DNA of 64,000 nucleotides from Ostrinia nubilalis (lineage: Eukaryota > Arthropoda > Insecta > Lepidoptera > Crambidae). The position numbers and the translations under genes were made by a program. The stretch covers positions 1,614,501 through 1,678,500 of the forward strand of contig NC_087112.1 of NCBI RefSeq assembly GCF_963855985.1. The letters are read 5' to 3'. The notes under the pieces are model-generated. The model was not told the DNA's origin. It saw nothing but the letters and a program-made list of their open reading frames with translations, and did no database searches. Below are positions 33,193 through 44,790 of this stretch, piece by piece. The first letter of the stretch is position 1, and each line of letters starts with the position of its first letter.

Positions 33193-34442
33193 CAGGGTGT
33201 TACTTTGCATTCTTGCCATATTTACAGAGGTTACTATATTACTGATACAGAACACAAATCCGTAAAAAAATATTGCCCGAAAATTTTTTTTTTTAATCTT
33301 GATTATTTTATTTTATCGACAATCTGTTAAACACACCACTAATTATCGTAACGCATGCACATCACTGGTTGGCGATGGCGATGGAGACTTTTTTACTTTT
33401 TATTGTATTTTTAAATATCTATTGCAATCTATTGTCTTTAAAATGTCTTTTTGACACTTGTAAAAAACTGAGAAATCCATCAATCACAAATCACGTTATA
33501 AATAATACAAAAATGTCTGAAGCGTATTCAAACAACGAATAATTTAATCAAAATGGTGCTTGGAGTGTCTGCAAGACGTCATAGACGAAATGCTTGATGA
33601 CGTACCCTTAGCGTTACACCAAATGCTCTACTACCAGCAGGATGGTGCTCCCCCACAATAAGGACGTCAAGTGCGCGAATAATACGTTTGGTGAACAGTG
33701 GATTGGACGAGGGGTCCAGTAGCTTGGCCACCACGATCCTCGGACCTGACACCAATGGATTTTTGGAGTGACTTGAAACGACTGGTATGCGCAGAAGAGA
33801 TAAACAGTGTTAAACGCGTTACACGAAAGGATTGTTTTAGTGAAACTGTGAGACAAAACGTTTATGTGTTGCGAAAACTAAAGCGAAAAACCTACGCTTC
33901 GCAGTGCTAGACTGTGCCTTGATCAGATGATCAGAACGGAGGCCACTTTGAACACTTGCTTCGCAGTATGTAAACTTTGTAAGTAGGAACTTTTTAATAA
34001 ATAATTAATTGTGAATAAGGTGATTTCATTTCATACTTAATTTATTAATTTTTAAAAATAGGGTACAATGTTATAAATTAACTAAAACCCTAATAATTAT
34101 TACGTATTTTTGACGGTCCTAAGCTCGTAAAGTAGAAAGGGAAATCTGAAATCAACTGAAGAGTATTTTAAAATAATTATTATGACTGGATAAAAAGGCT
34201 GGTACCCAGAGCCATAAATCAACAGATTATTAAGAACTAGGCCACGCCCACTAGGTTTATTCCACTTGCACCTGTAGAACGTGCGAGACAAAATTGGTTT
34301 ATTCCAATTTGTACTGAAAAACCAAATTTACTAAAATCTTAGTGTACTTTCTTTATGGGAGTCTCTTGTTTATCTTAAATAATAGGTATTGTTCCCTACT
34401 TTTATCTCTGTGAATATGGCAAGAATGCAAAGTAACACGGTG
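33193..34442 (+). mobile_element. Mariner/Tc1-superfamily element with TA duplication
   Basis: TA at 33,191-33,192 and 34,443-34,444 flanks a 1,250-bp element. The ends CAGGGTGTTACTTTGCATTC and the inverted CACCGTGTTACTTTGCATTC continue to match through TTGCCATATTYACAGAG, about 34 of 37. A decayed, internally deleted transposase gene lies inside on the plus strand. The element is non-autonomous in this copy. Confidence 0.9.
33513..33960 (+). pseudogene. Decayed mariner-like transposase
   Basis: ATG at 33,513 opens MSEAYSNNE, then a stop. After a deletion of most of the protein the sequence encodes YYQQDGAPPQ (second catalytic aspartate region), then WTRGPVAWPPRSSDLTPMDF with the third-aspartate motif, and a C-terminus NGGHFEHL at about 33,938-33,961 in another frame. 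At least two stops and frame changes are present. These motifs belong to a mariner/IS630-type DDE transposase family common in insects. Confidence 0.85.
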
Positions 34443-34550
34443 TAGAACCGCTGAAAAACCATCTTAAAAAGGGTGCTGTTTAAGTGCTTATGACAGATAA
34501 AAAGAAAGCTGGTTTTCTGTCCACAAACAATTTACAAAGCCTTTTAGTTA

Positions 34551-34692
34551 AGCCTGATTCAACCAAACTTTTATCCGAGAATAACTCCTGGTATAACTGG
34601 CACATTGATTATTTCAGTTTGGGAAATATTATGTGAAAACTGACGATTTATTCTGAGGTTAATACTTACTCTTGTTTGGACCAATCCACCCT
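34551..34692. repeat. MITE copy, family shared with 5217
   Basis: Begins agcctgattcaaccaaac and ends gtttggaccaatccaccct. It matches 5217-5366 throughout, about 10 bp shorter. Confidence 0.75.
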
Positions 34693-35025
34693 AAGACTTA
34701 CAGATAGTTTTTACAAAGCCTTTGAGCTAGTTATGTACACTTATAATGCTGAAATAACTCATATATAGAGCTGAAATAGACTTCAGATTGGTGTGAAAGC
34801 TATGATGGATTATATTTGTCATGTTCAGGAACATTCTAACTCTAGATTAAGAAACGGCTATTAATCAATCTCAAACAAATTGATAGTCAAAGATAAATCT
34901 TAGTCTAAAGTTAATCCAATTTTTCTTCCAAGAAAATTGACGTATGTCTTCTAAAACTGGACATAAACCTATTTTAAAAGTCACTAATATTACACACATC
35001 TTATGAACTGACGCTATGAAAATAA
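34693..35025. other. No gene seen
   Basis: AT-rich, nothing recognised. Confidence 0.45.
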
Positions 35026-35028
35026 TTA

Positions 35029-35166
35029 CGCCCGTATTCACAAACTATGAGGTCTCACAGTGCGCGTGGACGCACAGGGTGACACACGCACCAACCACAG
35101 AGCTATATTCAACGCTGTGCGTTCGATTTGCTGCTTCACTTAAGCAAACGTTTGTAAATACGGGCG
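35029..35166. mobile_element. MITE with TTA duplication (CGCCCGTATTCAC family)
   Basis: TTA at 35,026-35,028 and 35,167-35,169. Ends CGCCCGTATTCACAAAC and the inverted CGCCCGTATTTACAAAC. Other copies are at 48,163 and 23,719. A TWA duplication and these ends point to a PIF/Harbinger-type MITE. The open frame 35,016-35,276 arises from it. Confidence 0.87.
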
Positions 35167-35169
35167 TTA

Positions 35170-35802
35170 GAAACACATTGTCAAAGTTGTTACATTTCCT
35201 CTACAATATAACTCCAGTAATTTGTTACTTACTCCCAAAGCGTGCCCTCCAAAGCTCAATAACAAAGCTTACATAAGCTCACGCAAGTGAAAACGAGCTT
35301 TTTATCTAATCTTCCTGCCGCCAAGTGTGGGAACTCCATTGTCGCCTGAGGTCTAGGTTAAACGCGCTTTGTCTAAATTTTCTCATAGCTATACCGAAGT
35401 TTACATCATTATAATTGTTATGAAGACTTAGGCTTTATTAACTAAGTAGTTGGGATGACTTCGATTCATTACACTGGCTATTATGTGTATGTGTGTTAAA
35501 GATACCTAGTTTTAAGACACAATTAGTTCTTGGAGCTTGGATAGTGTGGCGTAGAAGAATGTCGTCAAATTAAACAAAGGTCTCCAAATAAACCTTCTTA
35601 ACTAATACGATTAAGCAAATACTTCAAAAATGTATGTTTTAGTGGCAGAAACAGGTGATAAAATTGTGTGTACTAGCATTCTAACTTGCAACTAGATTTG
35701 TTACTTGCAAAGCACTGTTAATGCTTCTGAACATGTAAAAAATTATGATATGATCATTTCAGTATCACACCAACTACCTTGTCTAAGAGTAATCAGGTCT
35801 AG
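35170..35802. other. No gene seen
   Basis: AT-rich, nothing recognised. Confidence 0.45.
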
Positions 35803-36335
35803 ATAATCTGGGGGCACGGCAGTGCCCCCGCCAAGTCGAGCGCGAAGCAAACACTGCCGTACCATCCTTTACTGGAACCATTTCGCCGCATTTTCAGGCC
35901 CCTATTTGAGAACCTCTGGATAAGACCAGAACGCTGAAATTTTCGTTATCTAGTAAGCTATAATCACAGACTTAAAATCCAAAATTTCAAGTCTGTAGGT
36001 CATTTAGTTCCGAAGTTAAGCGAAAGCAAAGTTTCGCATTTATGACACTCACTCACTGATGATCATCAAAATAGAACTAGTACTTCCCATAAACTCAGAG
36101 AGCTGAAATTTGGTACAGAGTTAGGGTTTAATGGCCACATTAAGGGAAAACTATAAAAACTAGGAAAATCGAAGATCTGGAGTAACACCATAATTCATAA
36201 TCAATACTACTAGCGCCACACCGGCATCGTGGTGTTCGCCTGTACCGCTCACCGCTAGATGGCGCTAGCACTTTGAGCGTCGATTTTCTGCACCGCGGTG
36301 TCCAGATTTTTTTTCCTTTCTAGACCCCCCCGTCG
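35803..36335. repeat. Unclassified repeat-like block with perfect hairpin
   Basis: Starts near ataatctgggggcacggcag. The hairpin GGGGGCAC-GGCA-GTGCCCCC (35,810-35,829) has an eight-pair perfect stem. The interior contains phrases typical of dispersed elements (gagagctgaaatttggtac, gcacaccggcatcgtggtg, ccgctagatggcgctagc) and it ends near ctagacccccccgtcgatta. Similar flanking sequence (accttgtct...caggtcta) appears before it at 35,776 and again at 37,057-37,092. The class is not determined. Confidence 0.45.
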
Positions 36336-36554
36336 ATTAAGTTGAATGTTGTGTAATTTATTTACATTTCGTTTATTATATCGTAAGGTTCGCTAAGGTT
36401 AAGGTTATGATATTAAAACCATTCTGATTCATTGTCCATTTTAAAGGTCGTTGAGTTTATTTGTGTTTAACTGTTTAATATCGTAAAAAAATGTCGATAA
36501 TATTTAAAGACGACGACGTTAAATAATTATGCCACATTCTACAAAAAGGAGTGA

Positions 36555-37057
36555 AATCCCACCAAAAACATTCTGTAAAAAACTAGCCAAGTCTCGATGG
36601 AGCTGCTTGTTTATCTCTAAAAAGTAATGAAATCTAGACAAAGTCGTGCCAAGTCTATGGTTCCTTACTGCGATTTCTTTATTATTATAGTTAATGTTGT
36701 GTGACTTGGCCGTTGAACAATCTTTATTAAGATAATCATACATAAGTATTATTGAAATACGCAGCTTTATTAAGCCTACAATTGACTGGTTATTGAATCA
36801 ACGTTTTCCAAGTGGCAATTTTCCATCATCAATGGATAGCGGTTCTGGCGACAGATTGGTGCAATGGTGTCATAGAGCACCTGGTTTTGTACACTTCAAC
36901 GGCCAAGTCACACAACATTAACTATAATAATAAAGAAATCGCAGTAAGGAACCATAGACTTGGCACGACTTTGTCTAGATTTCATTACTTTTTAGAGATA
37001 AACAAGCAGCTCCATCGAGACTTGGCTAGTTTTTTACAGAATGTTTTTGGTGGGATT
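36555..37057. repeat. Perfect 163-bp inverted repeat
   Basis: The left arm 36,555-36,717 and right arm 36,895-37,057 are reverse complements at all 163 positions by eye, separated by a 177-bp spacer. Each arm can be read as the same stretch (HNINYNNKEIAVRNHRLG onward) on opposite strands. That is why two overlapping pseudo-proteins are open here (36,519-36,743 minus, 36,812-37,069 plus). No known transposon end was recognised at the arm borders. Confidence 0.92.
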
Positions 37058-37206
37058 ACCTTGTCTTAAAGTAATAAGTACTATCAGGTCTAAATAACAT
37101 AATATGCTGTGTTCTACTCATTATTGTTTGTCGCCCGATCCAAGATCAATTTCTATAACCGATTTAGGTACTACAACCGATTTAGTTCCAATTTATGAAT
37201 CTTCAA

Positions 37207-37325
37207 GGCTGAGTTGCACCACCTAACTTTGACCGTAACTTTGACGATAACCGGTGATTTTTGTATGGAGTTTGACAGATTTTTGATGTTTGTCAAAGTT
37301 AAAGTAAGATGGCGCAACCCAGCCC
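37207..37325. repeat. MITE copy (GGCTGRGTTGC family), best copy
   Basis: Ends aaggctgagttgcaccacct and, inverted, gggctgggttgcgccatctt. The interior has cgataaccggtgatttttgt and tatggagtttgacagatttt. Relatives are at 20,809 and 7205. Confidence 0.8.
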
Positions 37326-38599
37326 TAATGTTTTAAATAAACAACTTGAAAAAGAAGCGACTCTATTTGCTAAGTTAATCTCCTAATGTTTTTAACAAGT
37401 GCACTTTTATCATTTGCACTTTTGAAACTTTTTTAATTATTGTAACTAAGACTTTTTTAATTATTGTATCGCTAAGGTAAGCGATAAGTTAATCTGGATT
37501 CAAATTAAATTATAATCTCAATCTCAAAGTCTGAGTTTGAATTGAATTATAACATAATCAATCACCTTATCAAAACTTGCATTGATAGTTAAATCAGTCC
37601 AAACACTATTCGCAAACGAATTATTTGCATCTCAGCTCTCGCCAGACCATAGTCGCCTTTCGTTCGTTTTTTACCGATGAAAAAGAGACAAAAACGACGC
37701 CGGCGCACTTTCTAAACGCGCGAGCGCAGGAATAGGGAGTTTTGGATAAGTTTTGTGAATCTTGAACGAGAATTGAGTGGAGTTGAAAATTGAACCCTAT
37801 GATGTGCACTAATTTATGTATTTTTGCTAGAGTTTTTTGAGTAAAAATACCGGTGAAGTTCAGTGGATGGATACGGGTAAAAAAGATTTCATGTTAAAAT
37901 GTAAAATGCAGTGTACACATCAAATCCGCCGACTCGCCGACATGAGTTGACGACTTTTGATAATAATATTATGTTTTCATAAGTCATAGGAAGTATAAGT
38001 CGTAGACATGTTTCTTTTTTTTCCTTTCAATAAATAAAGCCACCAACATCAAGCCACCGGGCTCTGTCGGCGGGCTTGGTGTATAGAGTTCTTAACTCTA
38101 CATATTTTTACAGAAGTTTTCTCACTTATAATAAGTTGAGTCCTAATTGGAAAATTTTCCTACGACGCAGTATTAAAATAAAGCAATATGCAGTCGTAGA
38201 TATTTTTTATTTAGTTTGTTTTGCACTAATTTTAATGATATTATAAATGAACTAATTTATTAATCAATTAGGTATAATTCAGCTGATAATTCAAGTAATT
38301 ATCTAGACTTTTTTTGGGGTACATTTTCGTAAGATATAATTTTATTTTTGTCTAGATAATTAGTAATATGTAATAATGTTTGTGATCAATGTGATCATTC
38401 CAAAATAGTTTTCATTGACTTCAAAAGTTCTACGCGTATTTTTAGACAAAAATAATATAAAATGCACTAAAGTAAAGAGGTAATGTGGTAAAATTTCTCG
38501 GGAAAATATAAAACCCCATGTTTTTCTTTTACACGTCTTCTAAAATATAATAAAAGCTCGTCTAACTTTAAAAAAATCTTCATTCTTTCTTCGGCCAGT
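37326..38599. other. No gene seen
   Basis: AT-rich, with a GC-richer patch at 37,650-37,745 (cgacgccggcgcactttc, acgcgcgagcgcagg) that could be regulatory. No exon structure was found. Confidence 0.45.
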
Positions 38600-38950
38600 T
38601 CCTACACTAATATTATAAAGAGGAAAAATTTGTTCGTTTGAATAGAATAGGCTCAAATTCAAATTATTTATTGCATGTCACATGGTTACCCATGGGTTGA
38701 CAAGAACATAATATTGTACATGTGACGCCCAGTGAAGGCGTTGCAAAAACTTAAAAATAACATAAAAAAAAGATAATTATTTGTCAAACTAAAATTAAAT
38801 TAATTAAACATTAAAATTATTAAATTAAATATTATAAAAGTATACAAAGTACGAGATCGATTTGAAAAATTCTTTCACGATTAAAATCCTACAATAGACC
38901 TGAGGATAGGCGATATTTTTTTTTACTATAAAGTCCGCCGGGTCAGCTAG
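38600..38950 (+). mobile_element. Helitron interrupted by a retroelement tail
   Basis: The 5' end tcctacactaatattataaa and the 3' end agtccgccgggtcagCTAG (CTAG at 38,947-38,950) match Helitron termini. Between them, about 38,650-38,900 contains gctcaaattcaaattattta and catgtgacgcccag, which looks like the tail of a LINE inserted on the minus strand. Confidence 0.7.
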
Positions 38951-40520
38951 TTAAATTGAACCCAAGCAGGAAACGAACCTAGACCCAACCGATTCTCCGG
39001 GCCACTGCACCAGCCACGAGCCAGTTCAACCGCGTGGTGCGTTGGAGCAGGACCTTTACGATGCGAGTGCTCGCTCCTGGCCACTCTTCCATACGACGGA
39101 CTTGAAGTGACGTCATAGGCCTTTGACATACTTGACGAAAACGCCGTTGCGGATTTTCGGCCAATACAGGCCTTGACTAAAACGGACACGTTCGCTCGCT
39201 TGTCATAATTATGGCAAAGGCCTTAAAGAATGAATACGTTAACGGCCCAAGCGTACCGCATTTTGCAGTGTGATGCTTTTATTTTCTAAAAAATATGATA
39301 AAATCGCTCTTTTTTCTTTGTTTTTTCACCCATCAAAGCCCCGTCTGTTAGTTCAGCTAGTTTTTAAAATAATAACTATTGGCACGCCCCGACTTTGCAT
39401 CGATATTTCGGGCCACTGCATCATCGTTACGAGCCAGTTCAACCGCGTGGTGCGTTGGAGCAGGACCTTTACGATGAGTGCCTCCCTCCTGGTCAGTCTT
39501 CCATACAACGACTCAATGAGTGCCTTCCTCCTGGCCACTCTTCCATGCGATCACTCTTGGCCACTCTTCCATACGACGAACTCGATAGTGACGTCTACGT
39601 CTTGAAGAATGAATAAATTGATCGGACAAATTAGGTATTTTTCAAAAGACTGATGCTGTCTTTTTCAAAAAAATAAATAAAATCGCACTTACTCGTAATA
39701 ACGCATCCGATAGAGCCACAACCCTTGTGACTGTCGATTCAACAATATTTTAAACACAAGCAGCGACCTGCTCCGGTTCAGATGGATGATATTATTATGT
39801 AGGTATTATTAAAAAAAACTTCCTCTGGAATCATTCTATCTACTGCTAACAGCATTTAAATCTGTTGTATTTAACTGTCTCAATTAAAAACAGTTCAACC
39901 GCGTGGTGCGTTGGAGCAGGACCTTTACGATGAGTGCTCACTCCTGGTCAGTCTTCCATACAGCCGACTCAATGAGTGCCTTCCTCCTGACCACTCTTCC
40001 ATATGATCACTCCTGGCCACTCTTCCATGCGACGGACTCGATAGTGACGTCTACGTCTTGAAGAATGAATAAATTAATCGGACAAATTAGGTATTTCTCA
40101 AAAATCGCACTTACTCGTAAAAACGCATCCGATAGAGCCACAACCCTTGCCATGACTATCGATTCAGCAATATTTTATAACACAAGCAGGGACACGCTCC
40201 GGTTCAGATGGATGATATGCAGGTATTATACAAAAACCTTCCTCTGGAATCATTCTATCTACTGCTAACAGCATTTAAATCTGTTGTATTTAACTGTCCC
40301 AATTAAAAACAGTTCAACCGCGTGGTGTGTTGGAGCAGGACCTTTCCAATAGTGCTCACTCCTGGTCATTCTTCCATACAGCCGACTCAATGAGTGCCTT
40401 CCTCCTGACCACTCTTCCATACGATCACTCCTGGCCACTCTTCCATGCGACGGACTCGATAGTGACGTCTTGAAGAATGAACACATTAACGGCCCAAATA
40501 CACCGTGTTTTGCCCAGCAA
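38951..40520. repeat. Degenerate tandem array, units of about 410-456 bp
   Basis: Four copies of gttcaaccgcgtggtgcgtt followed by ggagcaggacctttacgat start near 39,027, 39,436, 39,898 and 40,316 (the last is gtggtgtgtt). Each leads through catcctggccactcttccat-type sequence to gtgacgtc...gaagaatga (39,605; 40,061; 40,473, hence periods 456 and 412). The two middle copies also share tcggacaaattaggtatttt and ctggaatcattctatctact. Open frames here (38,947-39,616; 40,065-40,486) are repeat artefacts. Confidence 0.87.
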
Positions 40521-40561
40521 AAATAAAAAAAAAATAAAAATCAAAAATATTTATTCAGTTC

Positions 40562-40702
40562 AGGGCTAATTTTTCAATAGTCAGATATCTTTTAACTGAA
40601 GAATAACCTTGTCATTTTGACATATTTCTCATACTTTAACTGTCAATGTGCCAAACTTATTCGTCAGTCAAAAGTTATCCGACGATTGAAAAATTAAGGG
40701 CT
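40562..40702. repeat. MITE with inverted ends
   Basis: The left end agggctaatttttcaatagt and the inverted right end agcccttaatttttcaatcg match well. The interior is cactgtcaat-type AT-rich DNA without an ORF. Confidence 0.7.
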
Positions 40703-42900
40703 GATTTGACCACAAGTGGCACTTATGATGTTGCAGTCTGATGTTGTAATTTTTTAAGATTCATCGACATTTATTGTAAAGTTTATCCTACCTCTGAGTT
40801 TGTGATCATGGATGGATTTTTGTAGCTCTTTCACGAAAAAGCTCAGATTTTGATGAAATTTTACAAGACTATTGTGTACATCAGATTTAGCAGTTTTAAC
40901 TTAAAATATGCCCATTCAGTACAGCATATTCGGCACGTGGGGCATGGTTCAGTGGACCAGGCTACTACCGGTGCACTCGTGACGCACTCTTCCATAGAGT
41001 GGTCACTGGTCACTGCATGGTCATCTTTATGGTTGAAGAATACTGTCTAGCAGGTCACTGTACCAAACTCCTTGAAGCTAGTAGTGTTTATGTTATTTCC
41101 TTTGTTTTATAGCTGGTCACTAATGTTTATTTTTTATTTTTATTTTTAATCCTCTTTACCAAGACGTTTTAAGAGGCCTAGCTCGTAACGCCGTTCACGA
41201 ACGTAGTTTTGTGTCTGTCTGAGACTGCTAATCATTCTAGTATCTCGCTTTGCGTGAAAGAGATGGAAGCATTTCAAACTTCGGAAAACTTTTTGAAGTA
41301 GCCTCCTAGCTCTTCATATCGCACACGTCATGTTCAAAAGTGGTATAACTCAAATTGAGTATTTTCTTTAAATAAGAACACATAAATGAGTATGACTATT
41401 GAGTATGATTTGAAGGCACTGACAAAGTTATAAACATGAAATTAATATGATTTTTCATCAAAATTCTGTTGCTTGATTGTTGACGAATTTTTTTCAACGT
41501 AATGACGCGCTTGACTGTCACTTTATCAGTATTTTTGAAGTAACGACTGTTATAATTTAAATAGAATATAAAAAAAACTATCTTTACATGTACAAATACA
41601 TATTTTCCTCCAGACTTTACGTTCGGCTGATCCAGTCAGCACGTGGTCGCCGCGCCACTGCGCACCGAGTGTTTGATTCGCCCAGTGGCTGCTCAGGGCA
41701 CTCTTCCATGCCGTAACGGAGGCCTATCCTTACCAATATTATAAATACGAAAGCGAGTTTATTCTATTCTTAATCGGTAATCAAGCGAATATAATAATCA
41801 ATGGCGTATCGATCAATAAGATCAGCTATCGATTAAGTTTAGCGCAAATGTCTACGTGCGGTGCGATTCATATTCAAATTAATTAATTTTGCAAGTAGGC
41901 TTTTAAGTAAAGGTTTTGGTCAAGCTGTAGATCCTGGCTACACAGGAGTTGCAGCCGTGGGAACGAGATGTGGGAATAGTCCCGTATATAGGCTTTTAAA
42001 AAGCTCTTTTACACGTCACAGCATTACCACTGCTTCGGGACAAATAGGTCAGTGTTGAAAAGAAGCAGCGCAAAAACTCACTTTGAAACGTTGAAATCTT
42101 CTTTCTCGGTACACCTGCAGGAAATAATAGCTCTAATTCGCATTCAAATGAATTCAAAAATGTCAGAATTTCATGATCCGAACCTGACTGGTTTCACACT
42201 TACTCCAACGTGTAGTATTGTTTGATTCGCCCGATGGCTGCTCAGGGCACTCTTCCATGCCGTAACGGAGGCCTATCCTGACTTATATTATAAATGCGAA
42301 AGCGAGTTTATTCGATTCTTAATCGGTAATCAAGCGAATATTTTAAATTAAGTAAGTTTTTATAACTTATACGTTTTTTTTCCATCCAAGGCGTTCTGTT
42401 TTTCCAGTTCTTATAAGACATGTGAGCCTGTAAAAAATGCAAAAAAAAATAATTATTTTTTTGCAATTTTAATACATTCTTAATACTTATCCAGCGCTTC
42501 AAAAGTATTAAAATCAAGCATCTAGCTTTACCAATTTTTTACTTTTCTTCAGAAAATGTTCAAAATAGCATCGATGGAAAAAGTAAGTAAAACGATTTGA
42601 CCCAATGTGCATTCGATTCATTCGTTTCATATCAAGCTATTATTTTAAGAGTGTGAAATTTGTGGAGATTGTATTGACTCTAAAAACACCTAAAAGTAGT
42701 CTAAAATTTCATCTAAACTAACGGCCTTATTAATGTACATTTTGGTGTTATTAACCAACTCATTAATTTTGTCTGTCTACTCCAAATTGATGCAAAAGTT
42801 CACCAGTTTTCACACTTCGTGGATTGGGCGTGCATCGTTTGATCCACTGGCTGACCTGGGCACTGACCATGTCGTAACGGAGCTGCTTTGAACTGCTCAT
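40703..42900. repeat. Dispersed duplications sharing the CACTCTTCCAT motif
   Basis: A 130-bp block (gtttgattcgcccagtggct, gggcactcttccatgccgta, acggaggcctatcc, aatattataaa, ttcttaatcggtaatcaagc) is present at 41,667-41,790 and 42,206-42,338, with a decayed relative at 42,826-42,890. A related piece lies at 40,940-41,010. The aatattataaa part resembles a Helitron 5' end. The 5500-type repeat is at 41,912-41,978. No gene was seen. Confidence 0.7.
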
Positions 42901-44640
42901 TGGAACTGTTCAATATGGTGACTAGCACTTTGAGTTTTGTTTGAGGGAACATCTTTTTTGATGAATTAAAAACTAAAGATATATCAGCATTTTGTCACCA
43001 TACGAAAAGTGTCTTTATCGAGAAGAAAAGCTTTGGTTAATGTTCAAAATCGCTAGCCAAGTAACCGCGCGCGTCATCGTGTCGTTTCTTAAATAAGCTA
43101 TTTTCTTATAACTCATTACATTTTAGATTGTGAAAGCTTTGAAATAATGATTACTAAATCCAAGAAAGTAACTCAATATTAAATTTAAAGTAAAGCAAGA
43201 AGCTTTTCCCAAATATTGCCACTCACACACAATTTTATGAAATTTTGAGTTGCACATTTACTGAAAAATTTTCTCTAAATTATCCGTACAGATCAGCAAT
43301 TTATAGTTAAGCCTAATAGCCGCATTGGCTAATAAATCACAATTTCTAATCATTTTGCGGATTACCCCCGTTTCCGAAAAGAAATTTCTCCACAATAATC
43401 GCGTGTTAAAAGTGTAGTTTTCAAGGTCAGCCATACAAAAAACGTCATGCTCGGACGGATGCAGACGCGAGTGGCTGACCACCCTCATGTGTCTCGCTTG
43501 AAGGAGCCTACGTGAATGGGAGACGGTATGTTGACCCTGATCGCGCTGGATGCATTTGATGCACCGAATTGTAGTAATGTGGTTTTGAAGGGTATTTTAA
43601 AGCTGTGTTTCTAGAATTTTGTTTGTTTATATCTAGCTTCTGTCGACTCAATATAATCAACGTATTATTCTGAGGTTTTTATTTAAGTAAGGTATTACTT
43701 AAAGTTTTATCAAAATAGACCTAGTAGTTTCTTGGGAAGGAGAAAAAAAATATCTTTCATCTCATCTCCCTTATTTTTTTCCCTGACTATTTTACAAATA
43801 ATCTTTCGTATTCTTTTTGTGTGCTAGCAATTTCTGAAAGAAATAAGTAGCATGCACGGTTTAATTAATGTTATACCTACATACAAAATATTGTCGGAAA
43901 AAGTTGGTAGAAAATGTCTGGCTCCTCTTTTTGTAAGGATGCTTCTGGAACATCATTATAAGTCCTAGATTAAGTTAAGTAAAACCAAACACTTAACAAT
44001 CTCCGGGATACTCTTGAAAATAAGTACTTTTTCTTTACATTTAGACGAACTTTACCAATCCAATCAAACTCCTAGAATAAAAATAGTCGTCGAAATACGG
44101 TTAAAATAATTTAACGTAATCTCTTATTATTCGGTAACAATTTAACAATATCGTGAAGTAATGCAACGGTGGATTACCGGACTGTCAAACCATCTTAGCG
44201 TACTGTAAATAAGGTCTAATTTTGTTTGATTATAAATAACAAATGTTTGTAATGAATGTTGAGCAGACATTTTGAAATGGAGAAGGTATTATTTATTACA
44301 TAGACGATATGGTTCGAATTGTCAGACAGAATAATAGGTAGTTTATTTTCATTAATAATAACATGGTTATCATTTTAATATTACCTACTTACGAAAAGTT
44401 GTCACAGCACGTTCAAACCAAATATACTCGTATTTGTAGAAAAATTGCTCTACATCGGTTTAAAGGATCCCACAATAAACTAAAGAAATCTATGTTTTTA
44501 CTTGATACTAACTTTTTCTAGAACTCTACATATTATATCAATATAACATGATAAATTATTGGAAGGGTGTATGTACCATTCTTTGTACAATGTTCGTTCC
44601 TTCATGGCAAAAATATAATCTTCGCTCTAACCAACATTTT
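42901..44640. other. No gene seen
   Basis: AT-rich. A slightly GC-richer stretch at 43,430-43,560 contains ggtcagcca...tggctgacc as short inverted ends. The minus-strand frame 43,258-43,488 has no recognisable motif. Confidence 0.45.
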
Positions 44641-44790
44641 CATCATCATCATTTCAGCCACAGGACGTCCACTGCTGAACATAGGCCTCCCCCAATGCTT
44701 TCTATGTTAATCGATTGGTAGCGGCCTGCATCCAGCGCTTGCCTGCTACCTTTATGATGTCGTCGGTCCACCTTGTGGGTGGACGTCCAA
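44641..44790 (-). repeat. LINE 3' end, truncated
   Basis: catcatcatcatttcagcca, ggacgtccactgctgaacat, ggcctcccccaatgc, then gtcgtcggtccaccttgtg. Same family and orientation as 17,862, 51,321 and 57,551. Confidence 0.8.

Noticed and set aside
36519..37069. A real protein family shared by two open frames
   Set aside because: The identical peptides are the two arms of one inverted repeat read on opposite strands; duplication explains the match and gives no independent evidence of coding.
38947..40486. Several 60-110-residue open frames on both strands
   Set aside because: They are produced by the tandem repeat, recur with each unit in shifted form and have no recognisable domain.
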